Positions 12,641 to 25,534 of a stretch of DNA of 64,000 nt are shown one piece after another; the first letter of the stretch is position 1, and every line of letters starts with the position of its first letter. The notes under the pieces are model-generated. The model did no database searches, had not been told where the DNA came from, and worked only from the letters and a program-made list of their open reading frames with translations. Position numbers and translations under genes: made by a program. This DNA comes from Umbilicaria muhlenbergii (Eukaryota > Ascomycota > Lecanoromycetes > Umbilicariales > Umbilicariaceae): the NCBI GenBank assembly GCA_000611775.1, contig KK106981.1, forward strand, positions 3,690,129-3,754,128, given 5' to 3'.

Positions 12641-13757
12641 ATGTTCCAAGCAGCTCGCCGGGCAACTAGCATACTTCATCACATAACCCCATTCACAAGA
12701 GCCACAAGTCTCTCCACTGTACGCACAATGTCACACTCCCTCTATCAAGAAGATACACCTGCAGAGGTCAAGAATGCTAAGGTATCTACTACGTGTTACC
12801 TCTTGAGATTAGTACGAATAGCAAGGCTTATGAACATATTCCAGGGGCTTCACCTTATTACCCAGAGCACTCCCAATGGCCAGAAAGTGCAGATCATGCT
12901 GGAAGAGCTAAAGGACGTCTATGGCACGGAGTGGACCACTACTTTAATGTAATTGGAAGATTCCCAGGAAGACGAACTAGGCGCTGATAAGATCTACTCG
13001 CCAGTGATATTTCAACCAACGAGCAGAAGAAGGACTGGTTTCTAAGGCTGGACCCTAACGGTAGGGACCCCAGAAGCCTCTTGATTGAACCTTTTGCCCT
13101 AATACTTTGCTCCCTAGGTCGAATCCCGGTTGTTGTAGACAACACCCAATCACCACCATTTCCTGTCATGGAAACGAGCGCCGAGCTCCTATACCTCCTG
13201 AAATTCGCCGATAAGAACGACGAGTTTGGTTTCAAAGATGAGCTCGAACGCAACCAAGCTCTCCAGTGGTATGTGACCCTTTATACTACCGTTATATGCA
13301 AGCTCAATATTAATGTTAACCTCGACATCGAAAGGCTCTTCTTTTGGCATGGAAGCGGTGCACCATACATGGGTCAATTGAACCACTTCAACAAGTTTTC
13401 GAAGGAGAAGATCCCATGTACGTGTCCAATGCCCAGTAGAAAGCCACTCCAAGCTGACCACGATTGCCAGATGCCATTGAACGATTCAAGAACGAGACGC
13501 TACGTGTGTTTGGCGTACTCGAGATCCAGCTCTCGGGCAAATACACTGGGGAACCCCGCGAGTACCTTGCTGGCAATGGCAAAGGCAAATACTCTGTCGC
13601 GGATATCGGCACATGGCCATGGGTAAAGATATACGAGTTCAGCGGCCTGACGGAAGAGGACATGAAAGCCTTCCCGCATTTGCAGAAATGGCTTGCTAGG
13701 ATTGCTGAGCGACCGGCGGTCAAGCGCGGAACTGGGGACGCATATAAGAAGCAATAG
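12641..13757 (+). CDS. Ure2-like glutathione S-transferase
   Basis: Predicted glutathione-dependent detoxification or redox enzyme of the fungal Ure2-like class. The N-terminal thioredoxin-fold half contains TQSTPNGQKVQIMLEELKD and the cis-Pro motif GRIPVVVD, then the MET-SAEL glutathione-binding stretch. The helical C-terminal half contains YSVADIGTWPW and FPHLQKWLARIAERPAVKRG. Six exons: 12641-12781, 12845-12948, 13005-13060, 13118-13268, 13335-13417 and 13471-13757, in frame throughout. Two starts are possible. The ATG at 12641 gives 273 residues with an Arg/Ser-rich, acid-free N-terminus that looks like a mitochondrial presequence. The ATG at 12728 (MSHSLYQ) gives a 244-residue cytosolic form of usual length. 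I list the longer form; the shorter may be the main product. Confidence 0.92.
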
Positions 13758-16329
13758 ATGACAAGTCCTAGCTATGACTCTTGGCAAATTCCAAAGGCAT
13801 AAATGTGCTAGCTTGTGCTCGTGCAAGGCAGATAGTTCGTTGTTTCTGTGAGTCCTTTCGAAATAGTGCCGTATGCCTGCGCACTTGTGGAGGGGAAAGT
13901 CTGCCACTGCTGCGTTTGTCCGTCCCTGGAACGGTGTCACATACTTGGTCTGCCCTTCATCCCATGGGACTGAAGTCACTGCTGGCAAGGCCACATGGGA
14001 AGAGTTCAGCTTCACAATGGGCGCTGAATTCACCGTTATACCTCAGCTGCCGTCGATGAAGGCTGGATTCATGTATGGGTCGTCGACACATGATCTCTCA
14101 TTCATGACTGCCGATCAAGTCGTTCACTCTTTCTTCCTTATACCGTGTAGGTGCTGCTAATAGCGGTCAGATAGCAGCATGCGTCACGAGGCTCCCCCGG
14201 GACCATTGTTAGCAGGCGCTCTTTCAGTGAATCCGGAGCGTTCACTATGCATTGCAGGCACTGTTAATGATAACGGCTGGATCCACATAGTAACCCTCGG
14301 CACGTGAACAAGATTTACACAGCATTGGGCGAGTCATCCGCGCCTTTATATACCTGCGTTGGTCCACATATTCCAATACAGAGCACTCTTCCTCTTCGTA
14401 TTTTCTTTCCCACTCGGGCACAACTTGAGTGGTTATTGTATGCTTCCTACATTATTTCTTGTCTGTTATATATAACATCAACTCCATTTCAACTTCATGA
14501 CAAGACATTCTCTTTGATAGAGCAGCTATGTCAAAACTCTCATGACTGTGGCCTCTTTGGCGCACGCCTGCCACCTACGTCACCCTGGTTGAAACAATAC
14601 CAGACACAGTGGAAAACAACCTCCTACGCTGATTCATCGCTTCACGATAGAGGACCGCGAACGACATAAGTTACCTGCAGAGCTAGTCAGCAGCACTAAC
14701 CAGAGCGCCGTTGAGGCATTGGACAAGCTGGAAGCGGCTACCTTACGCGATCTGGATTCTGGTCCATCGGAAAATCAAATCAATTTCTAGAACCCCACGC
14801 CGCTACTGTTGACAAAGCTCGCAGCATAATCCTTGACCAGGCAGCATCAGGCAGCAGTTGGAATTGTTAGGGACGGACCAGACCTAGAGACACACCGGCT
14901 CCATGAAACATTAAGATTGTAAAAGTAAGAACATGCTGAGCGAGATGGGGTTAGTGCGATCTTAACACTATTGACAGACTGACTAGGGAATTTTTGTCTC
15001 CGCCCATGGACAGATGAGATGCTGGAGTTCATCAAATCTGTGCCAAGACGAGCTGCGAGAAATGACCTTGAATACTTGCCACATTAGGTTTGCAAAGCGA
15101 TCAAGAAGACGAAGGGAGAGAGAAAGTTACCATCACCACCTAAGTGACCATTCCGCTCCTCCTTCTCCTTCCCTCCCGCCGCCCCAGAGGCTCCTCTGCT
15201 TATACGGGCCCCATTCGCTCGCCCTCACCTCTCTTGCCACCGCCCACGTCTGACACTGCATGAGGAACTCGAAGCAAGAGGACAAGGAAAACATCACTGC
15301 ATCTCTGGAAGCAATGAGATGGTTCTTACGAGGAGATTGAGGTTGTGCGCTTGGCAACTCTAAGAAGAGGTCGGCCATCGGCGCAGGACTCGAGGAGAAG
15401 CCAAGTGAAGAGGGCTAGACGTCCTCCAGTCGGTTTACTTAACTTTCACCGGGCTTGCTACGCCAAAACAAATTCGACCGTCAAGCTAGAAGACTTGGAA
15501 TAAGGTGGTGCGGCCTTTTGCAACCATCAGACTGAGAAGACCCCGAGACTTTTGGTTATCTATGAGGCTGAAGATCATGTGAAGTCTAGCAGCTCTTCGG
15601 CCTGTTCTTAGTAACAGTTAATTTGACAGAAATTCTCTGCCTGCGACTATATTGCATGAATTGGTTCTTTCACCAAGCGATCTACAGTCACTTACGCTAA
15701 CAAGGCTCTATTTTCTTTGATTACATTTCTCTTCTATCCCGCGTACCTTACAGATGACAAAACGTTAACTCCTGGTTTCACAGACGCTCGAACCAGAAAT
15801 TCTTCTGACATCGAACGGAAAATATAAGCACAGATACATTCAGTACTCTCAAGATTTCTCACTGAGCAGACGGAGAAGCTTCTTGTTGCTGAGCTGCCAA
15901 ACTACGTTCTATTGATACTCTCTATTCTAGACAGAAGAATCTGTACAGTTAGGCTTTTCTTCGACTTCAGCGAATGAACCCATTCGGAACTGTTTACCAA
16001 CGAAACTGCAAATGATCATGCATCACTAATATCCCTTTCCAGCTCTTCGACCTCTTCCGTACTGAAGCAGGCACTGCGTTACCAGAGGCTCGTCACATCA
16101 TGTCCGAGCGTCTACCAAGTACTGCGGATCCCCCAAGATGGGGAACGTGAAAGAAACATCGCTGTCACCGTTCTCGTATGGCCAGGAGACCGTGGATCAA
16201 GGCTTCAAATCGGGCCTGAACTAACAGGGCTTGAAGAGAACTCGCTTGTTGCGTTCGCCTTTTATTCGACAAGACCTTTGCTATATATGAGCATGTTGAG
16301 ACGATAAAAAGAAGACCATTATCAATCAA

Positions 16330-16900
16330 GACTCACAAGACAGATGAAAGTTTCAATATTGATCAAGGACTCCGTTAAAATGGCCTTAGAAATCATGGAA
16401 CTTGAGCTGTCGTTTGATGACCCTGAGGACATTGACGTGAGTCAGGACCGTACATGCATGCGATTTGAGGTCTGGGCGCTTCCTGCCACCATCAAAAGGC
16501 CATACGGTCGGTATACTCGGAAATCCGCGTCGGGGGACTTATGTGGATCTATTAATCCTCAGCATAGATGGAATCACAGTTAATGTACACAGGTAGTCAG
16601 ATGGATGGAAATTGTTCCGATCCAACCGGGCCATCTGCTTTTGAGTGTGGACAGGTGGGATATTTTGCAAGAGAATGTCCGAACGATGCTATTCCACCAG
16701 AGCCTCAGGTTTAGATTTGGAGTGGGTCAGCATAACGAGCAGCATCTAGAGATACAGCAAGGAAACAACGGTACCTACTCCTCAAGGGCCAGTGATCACT
16801 GTCGCTACGAATGCTCCTGTACCGGGTCTACAAGTGGCAGTCACATGCTACCGTTTACTATTATCCTGCTACCACCTTGATACAACACCGACGATCTGTG
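16330..16900 (+). pseudogene. Retrotransposon gag relic with degenerate CCHC zinc knuckle
   Basis: At about 16635-16685 one frame reads FECGQVGYFARECPND, which is a retroelement CCHC knuckle (C-x2-C-x4-H-x4-C). The first Cys is recovered only if one T of a TTTT run is ignored, and the His has become Tyr (CAT to TAT, a C-to-T change). Upstream, a broken frame holds an acidic/basic stretch as in gag proteins. Stops and frameshifts on both sides show it is dead. The element superfamily (Gypsy or Copia) cannot be decided because no protease, integrase or reverse transcriptase was recognised. Confidence 0.5.
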
Positions 16901-17429
16901 ATAATGACAGAGGGGGGGTATGGGGCCTAATTATTTCAACAATGACCTGACCTTTGCTCATTTCAATCTCGCAAGAATGAAGGGCAAAGGGAAACATGCC
17001 AAAGATATTGCTTGAAATCAAGATCTGTCCGGGAAAGCCCCCGACCTTTCCGCAGCACAGAAGCTGATGAAAGAGCAGAGAGACGGAAGATTAAGCTCAT
17101 TTAAATAACCTAGCAAGGAAGATTCACTTCTCCCGGACACTATTGGGCCTTATCGTCTGTATAGTACTTCGATAGTTGAGGCCTGTGCGAGAAATGGCAC
17201 CCACTATCTGGATGTGTACGCATCTTAGATATCTCTGAAAACACGGTAGAAGACCATACGCACGGCTGAGTCAACTAGGACGACGGGAAATGATATGGAT
17301 CACCGTTAGATGAGCCATACCAAACGCCGGTTTTTAAAATTTCACTGTGGAAGGCCATATCTCACAAAATCCTGGGGTTTCGAAGTGTCGAAGGTGAGAG
17401 CCAGATGCAACGGGTAACTTGAATACCCG

Positions 17430-19170
17430 TTGGCTAGAAGCGATCCCTAAGTCTTTTCCAAAGACTGCTACCGTAACGAAGAAGATGAGACGACTGAAGC
17501 CACAAGTTCAAACCCACCCACCTCTAACACCTCCTCGAGCTCCTCCACAGCCTCAGTTCCTTCAACAACACAGCAATCGAAGCCCAAGAAGAACGGCCTC
17601 GCCGTGCAGAGACTTGTTCATCTCAAAGGCTTGCCTAAGGTTCCCAACGACATAGCGCGCCTCTCCCAAGATCAGCGGGCGTTGAGTAACTGAGTCGCTT
17701 CCCTCTCGGCCTCGTTCGGGCACATCACAAGCCGCGTTGCCACACTCGACAACGGATCGTGTTGAAAGCCTTAGCACCACTGCGGCGTTGCTGGCGTCCC
17801 CTGCCTCTCCTGATTCTCCGGCGAGTCGCCAACGTCTCCCTTCTGATTATGATCATCCGCTTGTCGTTGGTTAGGAAGAGGACGTCGCTAAGAGGGGGTC
17901 CGTGGATCAGTAGTTCGCTGGCAAGTCCATTAAGTGTCGTTGGTTGTTTTCCTGCGCATGTGACTCGTATGTGGTTCGTTTGTCGTTCGGGCTTCCTTCC
18001 GGAAGCAGTGGGGGTAAATCTCTCAAGACTAATTCTTCTTTTACTTATACCTTACTCCATACGCACATACCTGATCAGTACCACTAACACGAGTACATCT
18101 TGAGCAAGTTGTCCCAAGCGGAAACTCGTTCATCATAGTGGTTTTAGTTACCACCAAGCATAGAGAGACTGGCTATCTAACTCGCGACAGTCAACCGTCA
18201 AGGTCAACGATAAGGAGGTACGGGTTTAGAACACAACTATGGGGATACTAGGTAACCAAAGTGCATGATTTGGACCGTTCCGCTTGGTTCCCTAGACGCG
18301 CAGAGGGGAGAACGGTGGAGAGACCACGGATCAAGACCGACGAGTAACGCTAGAAAAATACGACTGAATGTTCTTCCCACCCACGCCACCATACCAGTTT
18401 GTCGACGCCAAGGAAACAAAGATGGCAGGGTTCTTCGTTGACGTTGACGAGAATATAGCACAGCTGCATTAAGCTGCCAAATCCCTGATATTCGAAAATA
18501 CCGCAGTATCCTATTGATGGTCTTGAGCATTTACTCTCTGCATCGGACTATGAGCGAGAGTGTAAGATCCGGGCCATTGAGTAGAAAGAGGGTGAGAACG
18601 GGACCTTTTCAGTGCGTCTTCGGAAAGTCACATTCGTGGCAAGGAAAGAATACTTCAATTGGCATTCCATCTGTTGGTAAGTTCATCACCACGGATGTCT
18701 GTGGGATATACAGGTTCTCTCATTTGAATGAACACAACTTCCGCAAGTACCGCTCTTAGCGGAAGTTTTGCCTTAGTCACTCAGACCCCTCTTGCTTCAG
18801 CTATTCCCTAGCGGAGTCTTAATGCCCTCTTCAGCATTGGCTATAAATCTAGGTATCACAACCACCACAGCCGGGGCTGGCCAAACCCCCTTTTGTAGGA
18901 AGGTGTCGGTGGGGACTCTCCCAACTCCTTCAGCAAAGAGTGTCTTGTCCGGCGGCAAGTATTGCTTGGGCTCCTAGGCTTGAGGGACTACAGTTGGTTA
19001 ACATAACACAGGACCGCAGCTCCTCCGCCGTGGTATCTTTGATTATGGAACGTCAAAGCGCCCAATCAACATTGAGTCGTCAGCCGACCTTGACGCAGGG
19101 GAGGACGACGATGTTGATGGAACCTTCAAAGACTGGCTTCAGCACAATCACACTGACCCTGACGTCGTCT
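17430..19170 (+). pseudogene. Decayed protein-coding relic, family unknown
   Basis: Coding-like stretches follow one another in different frames. From about 17437 a frame reads a Ser/Thr/Pro-rich segment, then KKNGLAVQRLVHLKGLPK and NDIARLSQDQRALSN, where it meets TGA. The frame stays coil-like beyond that stop (SASFGHITSRVATLDNG), then shifts. Near 18520 another frame gives DGLEHLLSASDYERECKI. Near 19030 a frame gives RGIFDYGTSKRPINIESS and ends at a TAG at about 19169. Several stops could be C-to-T changes (CGA to TGA), compatible with RIP but not proof. I do not recognise the family; it could be one or several dead genes. Confidence 0.35.
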
Positions 19171-20045
19171 AGAGGCGGTGACCGGACCCAAGGGGGTGAG
19201 TTTACAGGCGTTGAGCGTTGAGGTTAAAATTGACAGTGATAATGAATGCAAACTTTTGCAGCTGCTCATACATCATGCCTACATGGCCTCTAACTATGAC
19301 TTGTGCCTATGTGACTACATAGAAGTCCTATATGTTTTTATTTCTTATGAGCGTGACTGTTACTTACCCGTATCGCTCAGATATTCGCAGAACAAATATC
19401 TGAGCATTGCATTAAGCTTAGATTATGCCAAGTGAAGTGATTTCAGAGCGTATTTGCCAATAACACGCTCAGACCCTAAGGTATGGAGAAAAGCTATCTG
19501 AACAGGTTAGCTCCAGGGTTTTGCCATGGTGGCGCGCGCTAGCAAGCCTTTTCGGAATGAGGTCTGAGGCAAAGGTTTTCCTTCGGAGAGCCTGGTCGTT
19601 ATCGAATGCACGAGACGTCTTTCTAGCCTTGCCAATTTCTCCGGAATGGCGGATATTTGGCAGGAACGTCGCGTGTAGAGATATCACGGAGCCTTCTCCC
19701 CATCACCGCCGTCGCGGTATCTTCAAGAAAGGAAGCTCAAAGAAACCGATCAGCGTCGCTTCCTCTATCGGAGGGATGTTGAGGAAAGGAACATACATGG
19801 AGAAGCTTGTTTTTGAGGTGAAGAAGTTTAGACGAGGGAGCAGAGAGATCGTAAGGGAGGGGAGGCTATGAGGACTGATACCGGATCCGAGGGGGCTTTT
19901 CTTTCTACAGGCGTTGGGGCGTTGCAGTGTGAAATTGACAGTCTTAATTAATGGAAACCCTTTCAGCTGCTCATACATTATACTAGAATACACTAGACAA
20001 AGTGATTGCAGAGCGTATTTGTCAATACTGCACTTCATCTGAGTT
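19012..20045 (+). repeat. Diverged two-copy direct repeat (3' gene-end-like)
   Basis: Copy A (about 19012-19475) and copy B (about 19700-20045) share, in the same order: ccgtcgcggtatctt-like sequence; an accgga.ccgaggggg block; tacaggcgttg...gaaattgacagt; cagctgctcatacat; and finally gtgattgcagagcgtatttg. Both run from the end of a coding-like frame into what resembles a 3' UTR. Copy B is shorter. Confidence 0.6.
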
Positions 20046-20315
20046 TACTGGGGTAACGGACGGTATCGAGCAAACTTTAGGCGGTGTAAGCTGTTCTTGG
20101 AAACAAGCCCCAAGCTCGCTGTTATGGATACCATAGAAGAAAGAGTACTTTCAACCTCCGTGTACCACTCGTATTGACATGAACGTAGCGTTACAATATC
20201 TACATAACACCCGCTCTATAAGGTATCACAACATCAAAAGGCAGCCAATTGGCCAACCTCCAAAATGCACCGACATGCCCCTCCCTTTTCCAACGCCAAA
20301 ACTACCGATGCACCC

Positions 20316-23300
20316 CTATTTAAAATCCATACTTTTCCGTACAGACCCGAACCCTCTCCTCAGCAACTCTTGGATATCAGTAGACCTCCGACTAATCGAT
20401 GCCTCTTCAGGCCCAGTACGGTCATAGTCGTCTGCAGAAATTACTGTCTCCAGCTGTTCACCGCTTGATTTAGCGTCGGCGCTCGAATGCCGCCTCCTTA
20501 TGCCCTCGGACGAGTCCTCTTTCATGACCCTCGGCCGATCCAATAGTTCCTGCACTTCGCCTTCCCTCCTCTCTTCCTCCTCAATAGTCCTTTGCCTACC
20601 CAGGTTATCTTGATTGACGCCGTCCACGCTCGCCTGAGTTGTTCGTTCCAGACTCATCCACATTTCCGTACGACTGGCTTCCTCAAACCTTTGCTTGATC
20701 ACTGCGTCTTTCTCCAACTCCTGGAAGGTGTCCACGTCCGAGGGGAGCCATGCCATTCTCAACGCTCTGACGCCGATTTCGAAGACGACGGCGCTTACAA
20801 TTATCAAGATCAGCGTGAGCCACCAGAGTAGGTTGCGTCCAAAGCGATCAAAAAAGCCGGCTTTCACGTCGTAAATTTCGTTTTTGCTGTATACCGAGGC
20901 CAGAATGATATTCCAGAGAAACCAGCCGCCAATACTTAGGAGCATGGCTATCACACAGGTGATCGACTTATTGTGTAATTCTAAGAACTGTATCTTCGTG
21001 GCAATGACGATAATGCAGGCGGTAAATGTGAGGTCGCCCATAGCATAGAGTCCGTTGTCGAGTGTGAACAGCGCCTGGCCATACAGCCCTAGCATAATGA
21101 AAAACACAACCATTGCCTCCGAGGCAGCCATGAAGACCCAGCCCAGGTAAATGCGCAGATTGAAGCCACCGTTGCGTTGCCCAAGAGTGTATAATTCGGG
21201 TACCGCAAGAAGAGTCAACGCTGAGAGATCCTTCTCGAAGATCCCGTAGAAAATGACGGGAAGCGAGGTGAACAGGGTATTGAACATTGAAAGCGACCAG
21301 GATTCGTAGAGCGAAGTACCAGTGTAGCCGGCGTAACGCTGATAGAGGGCTTGGGTAAGATAGAAGAGCATTTCTTTCCAGAAGGTACCGAGCGTGTACC
21401 GGCATGTGCGGATATAGTTCCATCTGCCATGCACGAGCAGTAGCTTGAGGAGAAAGCGAAATTGGGCAATAGAGTAATCTGAACTTCGCGCTGCCTGGAG
21501 CCCTTCCTTGCCTGTAATGCCGATGCCAACTATTGCGGCGAAATGTTAGCCAGCAGTCAAACCGTAAGGAAAGGGTAAACTAACTGTTAGCCTCTTGAAT
21601 CATGGCAATGTCATTTGCACCATCCCCGATTGCTAGGGTGATCGACTTCTTGACCTTCTTGCGAATGGCACGGACGAGCGAGGCTTTCTGACTGGGGGAT
21701 GCGCGGCAGCAAATGACGGAGTCCACTAAGATGGCGAGATCGATGAAGAGATTTTTCACTATTTCGTCCACTTCGATGATGGAAAGAGTTTGACCATCGA
21801 TGACGACCACGGAGTGGGCAACAGTGCCACGATTGACATCAATAATGGCTGCAGCGATACGCTTATCGACTTCGCCCGCTCCATGATCTAGTACTGTGAC
21901 AGAGGAGTAGTCTTTGATCAAACGAACGGCACGTGCTACAGTTATGGCTGTTTCGCGCTTGTCACCCGTCAACATCCACATCTTGATTTTGGCCCTCCGT
22001 AGCTTGTCCACGGCCTCGGGGACCCCTTCTTGGAGCTTGTCCTCGATGGCAGTAGCACCTGCGAGCTCCAGACCTCGCTCTATAAGTTCACTCGCCTTCT
22101 CTATCATATCTTGTCTATCTACCAGACTTGTTGAAGCATCGAGGTAGACTTTCTTCCACGTCGTGTACTCCTGTTCATCGATATATTTGAAACCGTACAG
22201 GAGGGTCCTCAACCCTTCGGTGGCAAAATCATTGATGTGTTGGAAGCATCGTTCGAAGACTGCAGCTTCATCCACAACTTGTGACTCGTCGACCAGATCA
22301 TCTTCAGCTTCTTGATGTGAGAAGGAACGCCTGCCCTCTAGATGCGCGAACGAATGTCGGGCGCCAAAGTTTGCAGAGGATCGTAACGGAGAATTTATGC
22401 CATCGTTACTTGGACGATACATGTCGACATCAGTCTCACGATCTTTTAGCCAGCTGTCAAGCTCATCACGAATGGGCTGTAGCCGTTTTGCTGTCATGCT
22501 CGGGCGTCCAACGCCTCCCAAGCTGGGCCGTCCTAGGCTGAAACTCGTTCGTGTTAAGCTGTTCTTACGACTTTGTTGTTCGCTATTTCGTCTAATAGCT
22601 TCCTGCGCCTCAAGGCTTTTCCTCTGATTCGCTCTTCGCTCGACATCGAGGGCTTTATCGATAGCAAGATCTGAAAGCCTAAGAAGCCCCAGGAGTGCGG
22701 AATCTGCTCCTTTGGTGAAGATGCAGATGCGGCCGTCAGGCATTCGTACAATGATAGACATTCTCTTCCTTCTGCTTGAGAATTCAATGACATCAAGGAT
22801 TTGATAGGTTTCAAACACTGGATCGCTATCACCATCATGAGGGATCGTCTTGACCGTAATAGTCTCAGATTGCCGGTCAATGACTATGTAACCAAGTTCT
22901 TGGGCAGCTTGGACCAATGCTACTTCGTCAGGCGATGTAGCCTGAAAGCTCACTTTTCCACCTTCGCCTATTTCAGGGAGACAGGTATGGCAGAGGGCCA
23001 TGGAGAGTATGAAGAAGCGGGCTTTCCGTGCGAAGAGGGTGTGTGGTCTGTTTTGGAGGTACTGCAGGAGTTCGGTGGTGCGTAGCTCAGGTTGAGCCGT
23101 ACTGGGGTGGGCAGAAGATTTCCGGTGCGAGGTAATTGAACTGTTACGCGCGACGACGGGGCTGCTAGCACCCGCGTCTTCTGACATGCGTGGAGGCTTT
23201 GGCGTTTTGCCAACAGAACGAACATTGCTTCTCCGCCAAGCGGGCTTTTTGCCCTTGCTAAGGTTCTTCTTCAATGACGTACGCCTGAGGGCCTCCTCGA

Positions 23301-25534
23301 CGCCTTCATGCCGTACGTCTGGATCATGAAGCCATGCGGTGCCAGCCACACTCATCTTCCGAAAACGCATCTCGTTGTTGGTCAAGGTGCCTGTCTTATC
23401 AGAGAAAATGTAACTACTAAGGTTAGTGATCCTTCTCGGATTCCTTCAAAGGCCCCGGGATTATGTACCTTACTTGACCGAGCTCTTCATTGATCGTCGA
23501 TGTTCTTGCCTCCATCGGCGTGTTTGACGCTTCGTCATACATGTCAATATCGTTCAGGAAGTACATCTGACACGCTTTCACAATCTCCAAGCTAACGTAA
23601 AGAGACAACGGTATCATTGTGTTGAACATTATGATGAAGGAAGTGAGCGATGGAAAGAAGGAGACTCTGGCACTGATGAGATACCAAGCATTCTCCTCTG
23701 TTGTCTCCTGCCATACTTTATAAGCCACTGTGTTGAAGATGGCAAGAGCAAGGACGAAAATAACAATAACGATCACGATCTTGTTGACCACGGCTTGCAA
23801 AGCTGGCGCCTTTATTCGAGGGTTCTTTGTAGCGTTCATCCTGATCTTGCACTCTTCACCCGTGTAGATTACCATGCAGATGGCCTCAGAGGTGTTTCTC
23901 AATATACTCCCACGATAGACGATCTCGTTATTCGTTAAGGGAACTATCTCGTCTGCAACAGTAACCTTGCCCTCGAATTTGTAGAGATCCAGATTTGGGT
24001 CCTCGACGACGAAATGAGCATCGCATCGTGCGATGTCTTCAACAGTCTGGCACTTCTTAGCTAACGCTGGTGAAGCCTGTTTCGTCTTCAGATTCGTCTC
24101 CCCATCAAGGGCCATTGTCTCGATATAAGCAATCCCATTGGGTCCTTCGGCGTGAAGTACTGCCAAATCTGCAGGGGCAGCCTCGTTGCGTTCCAGTTTG
24201 ACTACATCACCAACCTGTACGTCCTTCCATTTCGTCTGCGCCCAATGCTTAGGCCCTGTTGCCTCAGAAGCAGTGTCTTGTTGAAGGCCTTCTGCCGTGG
24301 GTCTGTAGGCATGAAGGACAGAAACAGTCTTGTTATTCTCGGCCTTATCGAGCCGATAGCGCCGCAAGTCGTCATAGCCTTCCTTGGCCATTGAAATACC
24401 GACAAAGAAACACAAAGGTACAATCGTAGTGTAAGTCCCTGTGGTACTCAAACCGGGTATCATTTGCAGAATTGAAACACAAAGGAAGTAGAAATTGGCC
24501 AATTTGGAAAATTGTGCAAATAACTGACGTGGGAAAAAGTTCCAAAGGGTATATCGACTCGACCGTATCGTGTTGTCGATATACGCCCTTCCTGTCCGCT
24601 CGTCGATAAGAGCTTTCTTCCGGGTAGCGTCGAGATCGATGTGGCGCCCATCTTGACTCGGGGGTATCTCGTTGATGCGGAGGATCGCCTTGTACAATTT
24701 TCTGTAAAGAGCCCTAGCTTGCACGGGCAGCCCTATACGAGAAACCTGTCTGTTGACCCATGTTTCATAGTGTGGGAGAGATGCCAACCCATGACTCTTC
24801 TTCACGGGACGTGGAGGCAGCTCCAGCTCATCGCTATCCTTCAGTGCTGGCGTTATAGTGATGGTAGTTCCCGACTTCTTACCTGTGCCCCGTTCGCCAA
24901 TGGATTGCATTGGTTCTGGCAGTGGTTTCGAAGATCCCGTAGGTTGAAGTTCGATGACTGATCCGTTGTACTCTCCAGGACGTGGGATGTTCCTAGCAAA
25001 TAGTGACCTGCGTAGCGAGTAGCCCCGATCTCGAGCACGTGGCGACAATGATGCTCCGCCGGCTGCGGGTCGTGACGGACCATACCCTGGGGAAAGCGGC
25101 GAGGGGGAAGTATGTGAAGGTCTTGGAGCCCCTCGGGCTTGCGTATTTGCGTCCGCAGTAGTACTGCTGGTATCCACGGAAAGACTGGGTAGTATAGCAT
25201 GTTTCCCAGCGCCGGTGTTTGTTTCGCCGCGCTGGTCTCTGATTTGAAGATCTACTTCCGTTGGTTCCATTGCCGGAACATCGCCAACATTCGTCCCCTC
25301 TGGTGAACGGGACGATCCCGCTCTGGCAGGCATTCCATGGTCTGGAGGTGTAGATGCACCTAACGTAGCCGTTGCCCGCGATTCATCCATTGTTAAAATC
25401 CTCGCACGCTCGTTGTCTCGGATACTAGCTTCTTCATGTCCTTCCATTGTCTGGTCGTCCCCATTGTGCTGCGCGGATCGCCTGCGCCGTACAGTCCCTC
25501 TGTCGCCGGAGCCGTCATGCTCACTATCGGCCAT
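20316..25534 (-). CDS. P4-type ATPase, Dnf3-like phospholipid flippase
   Basis: Integral membrane pump that moves phospholipids from the outer to the cytosolic leaflet, usually in Golgi, endosome or plasma membrane. A long disordered N-terminus is followed by SSRYTLWNFFPRQLFAQF, TM1-2 (FYFLCVSILQMIPGL), the actuator motif DGETNLKTK, TM3-4 with the PISL-type segment TMIPLSLYVSLEIVK, the phosphorylation motif DKTGTLTNNE (Asp about 694, rebuilt across a splice), the nucleotide-binding domain, MLTGDKRETA, the hinge GDGANDIAMIQEAN and GIGITGKEG, and C-terminal TM helices. Exons are 25534-23469, 23413-21585 and 21529-20316, with two 55-bp introns, giving 1702 residues. I favour Dnf3 over Drs2 or Neo1 because of the sequence around TGTYTTIVPLCFFVGISMA and the overall length. 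Confidence 0.95.

Larger units (their letters stand above)
13758..20315. other. Gene-poor 6.5-kb stretch with decayed coding relics
   Basis: No intact gene is visible between the GST stop and the Dnf3 stop. Instead there are short coding-like stretches in shifting frames broken by stops: about 14620-14790 (LIHRFTIEDRERHKLPAE), a gag-like zinc knuckle near 16640, a Ser/Thr-rich then helical stretch from 17430, and a duplicated segment at 19-20 kb. The pattern suggests old mobile-element and gene remnants, possibly altered by RIP. No terminal repeats could be fixed by eye. Confidence 0.6.

Noticed and set aside
8770-13757. Possible secondary-metabolite cluster (regulator, GT90, GST nearby)
   Set aside because: No polyketide synthase, NRPS or terpene synthase is present and the genes are interleaved with housekeeping genes.
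14304-14669. 121-codon plus-strand open frame near a TATA-like sequence
   Set aside because: It starts from a non-ATG codon and has no family similarity; it lies in the decayed region.
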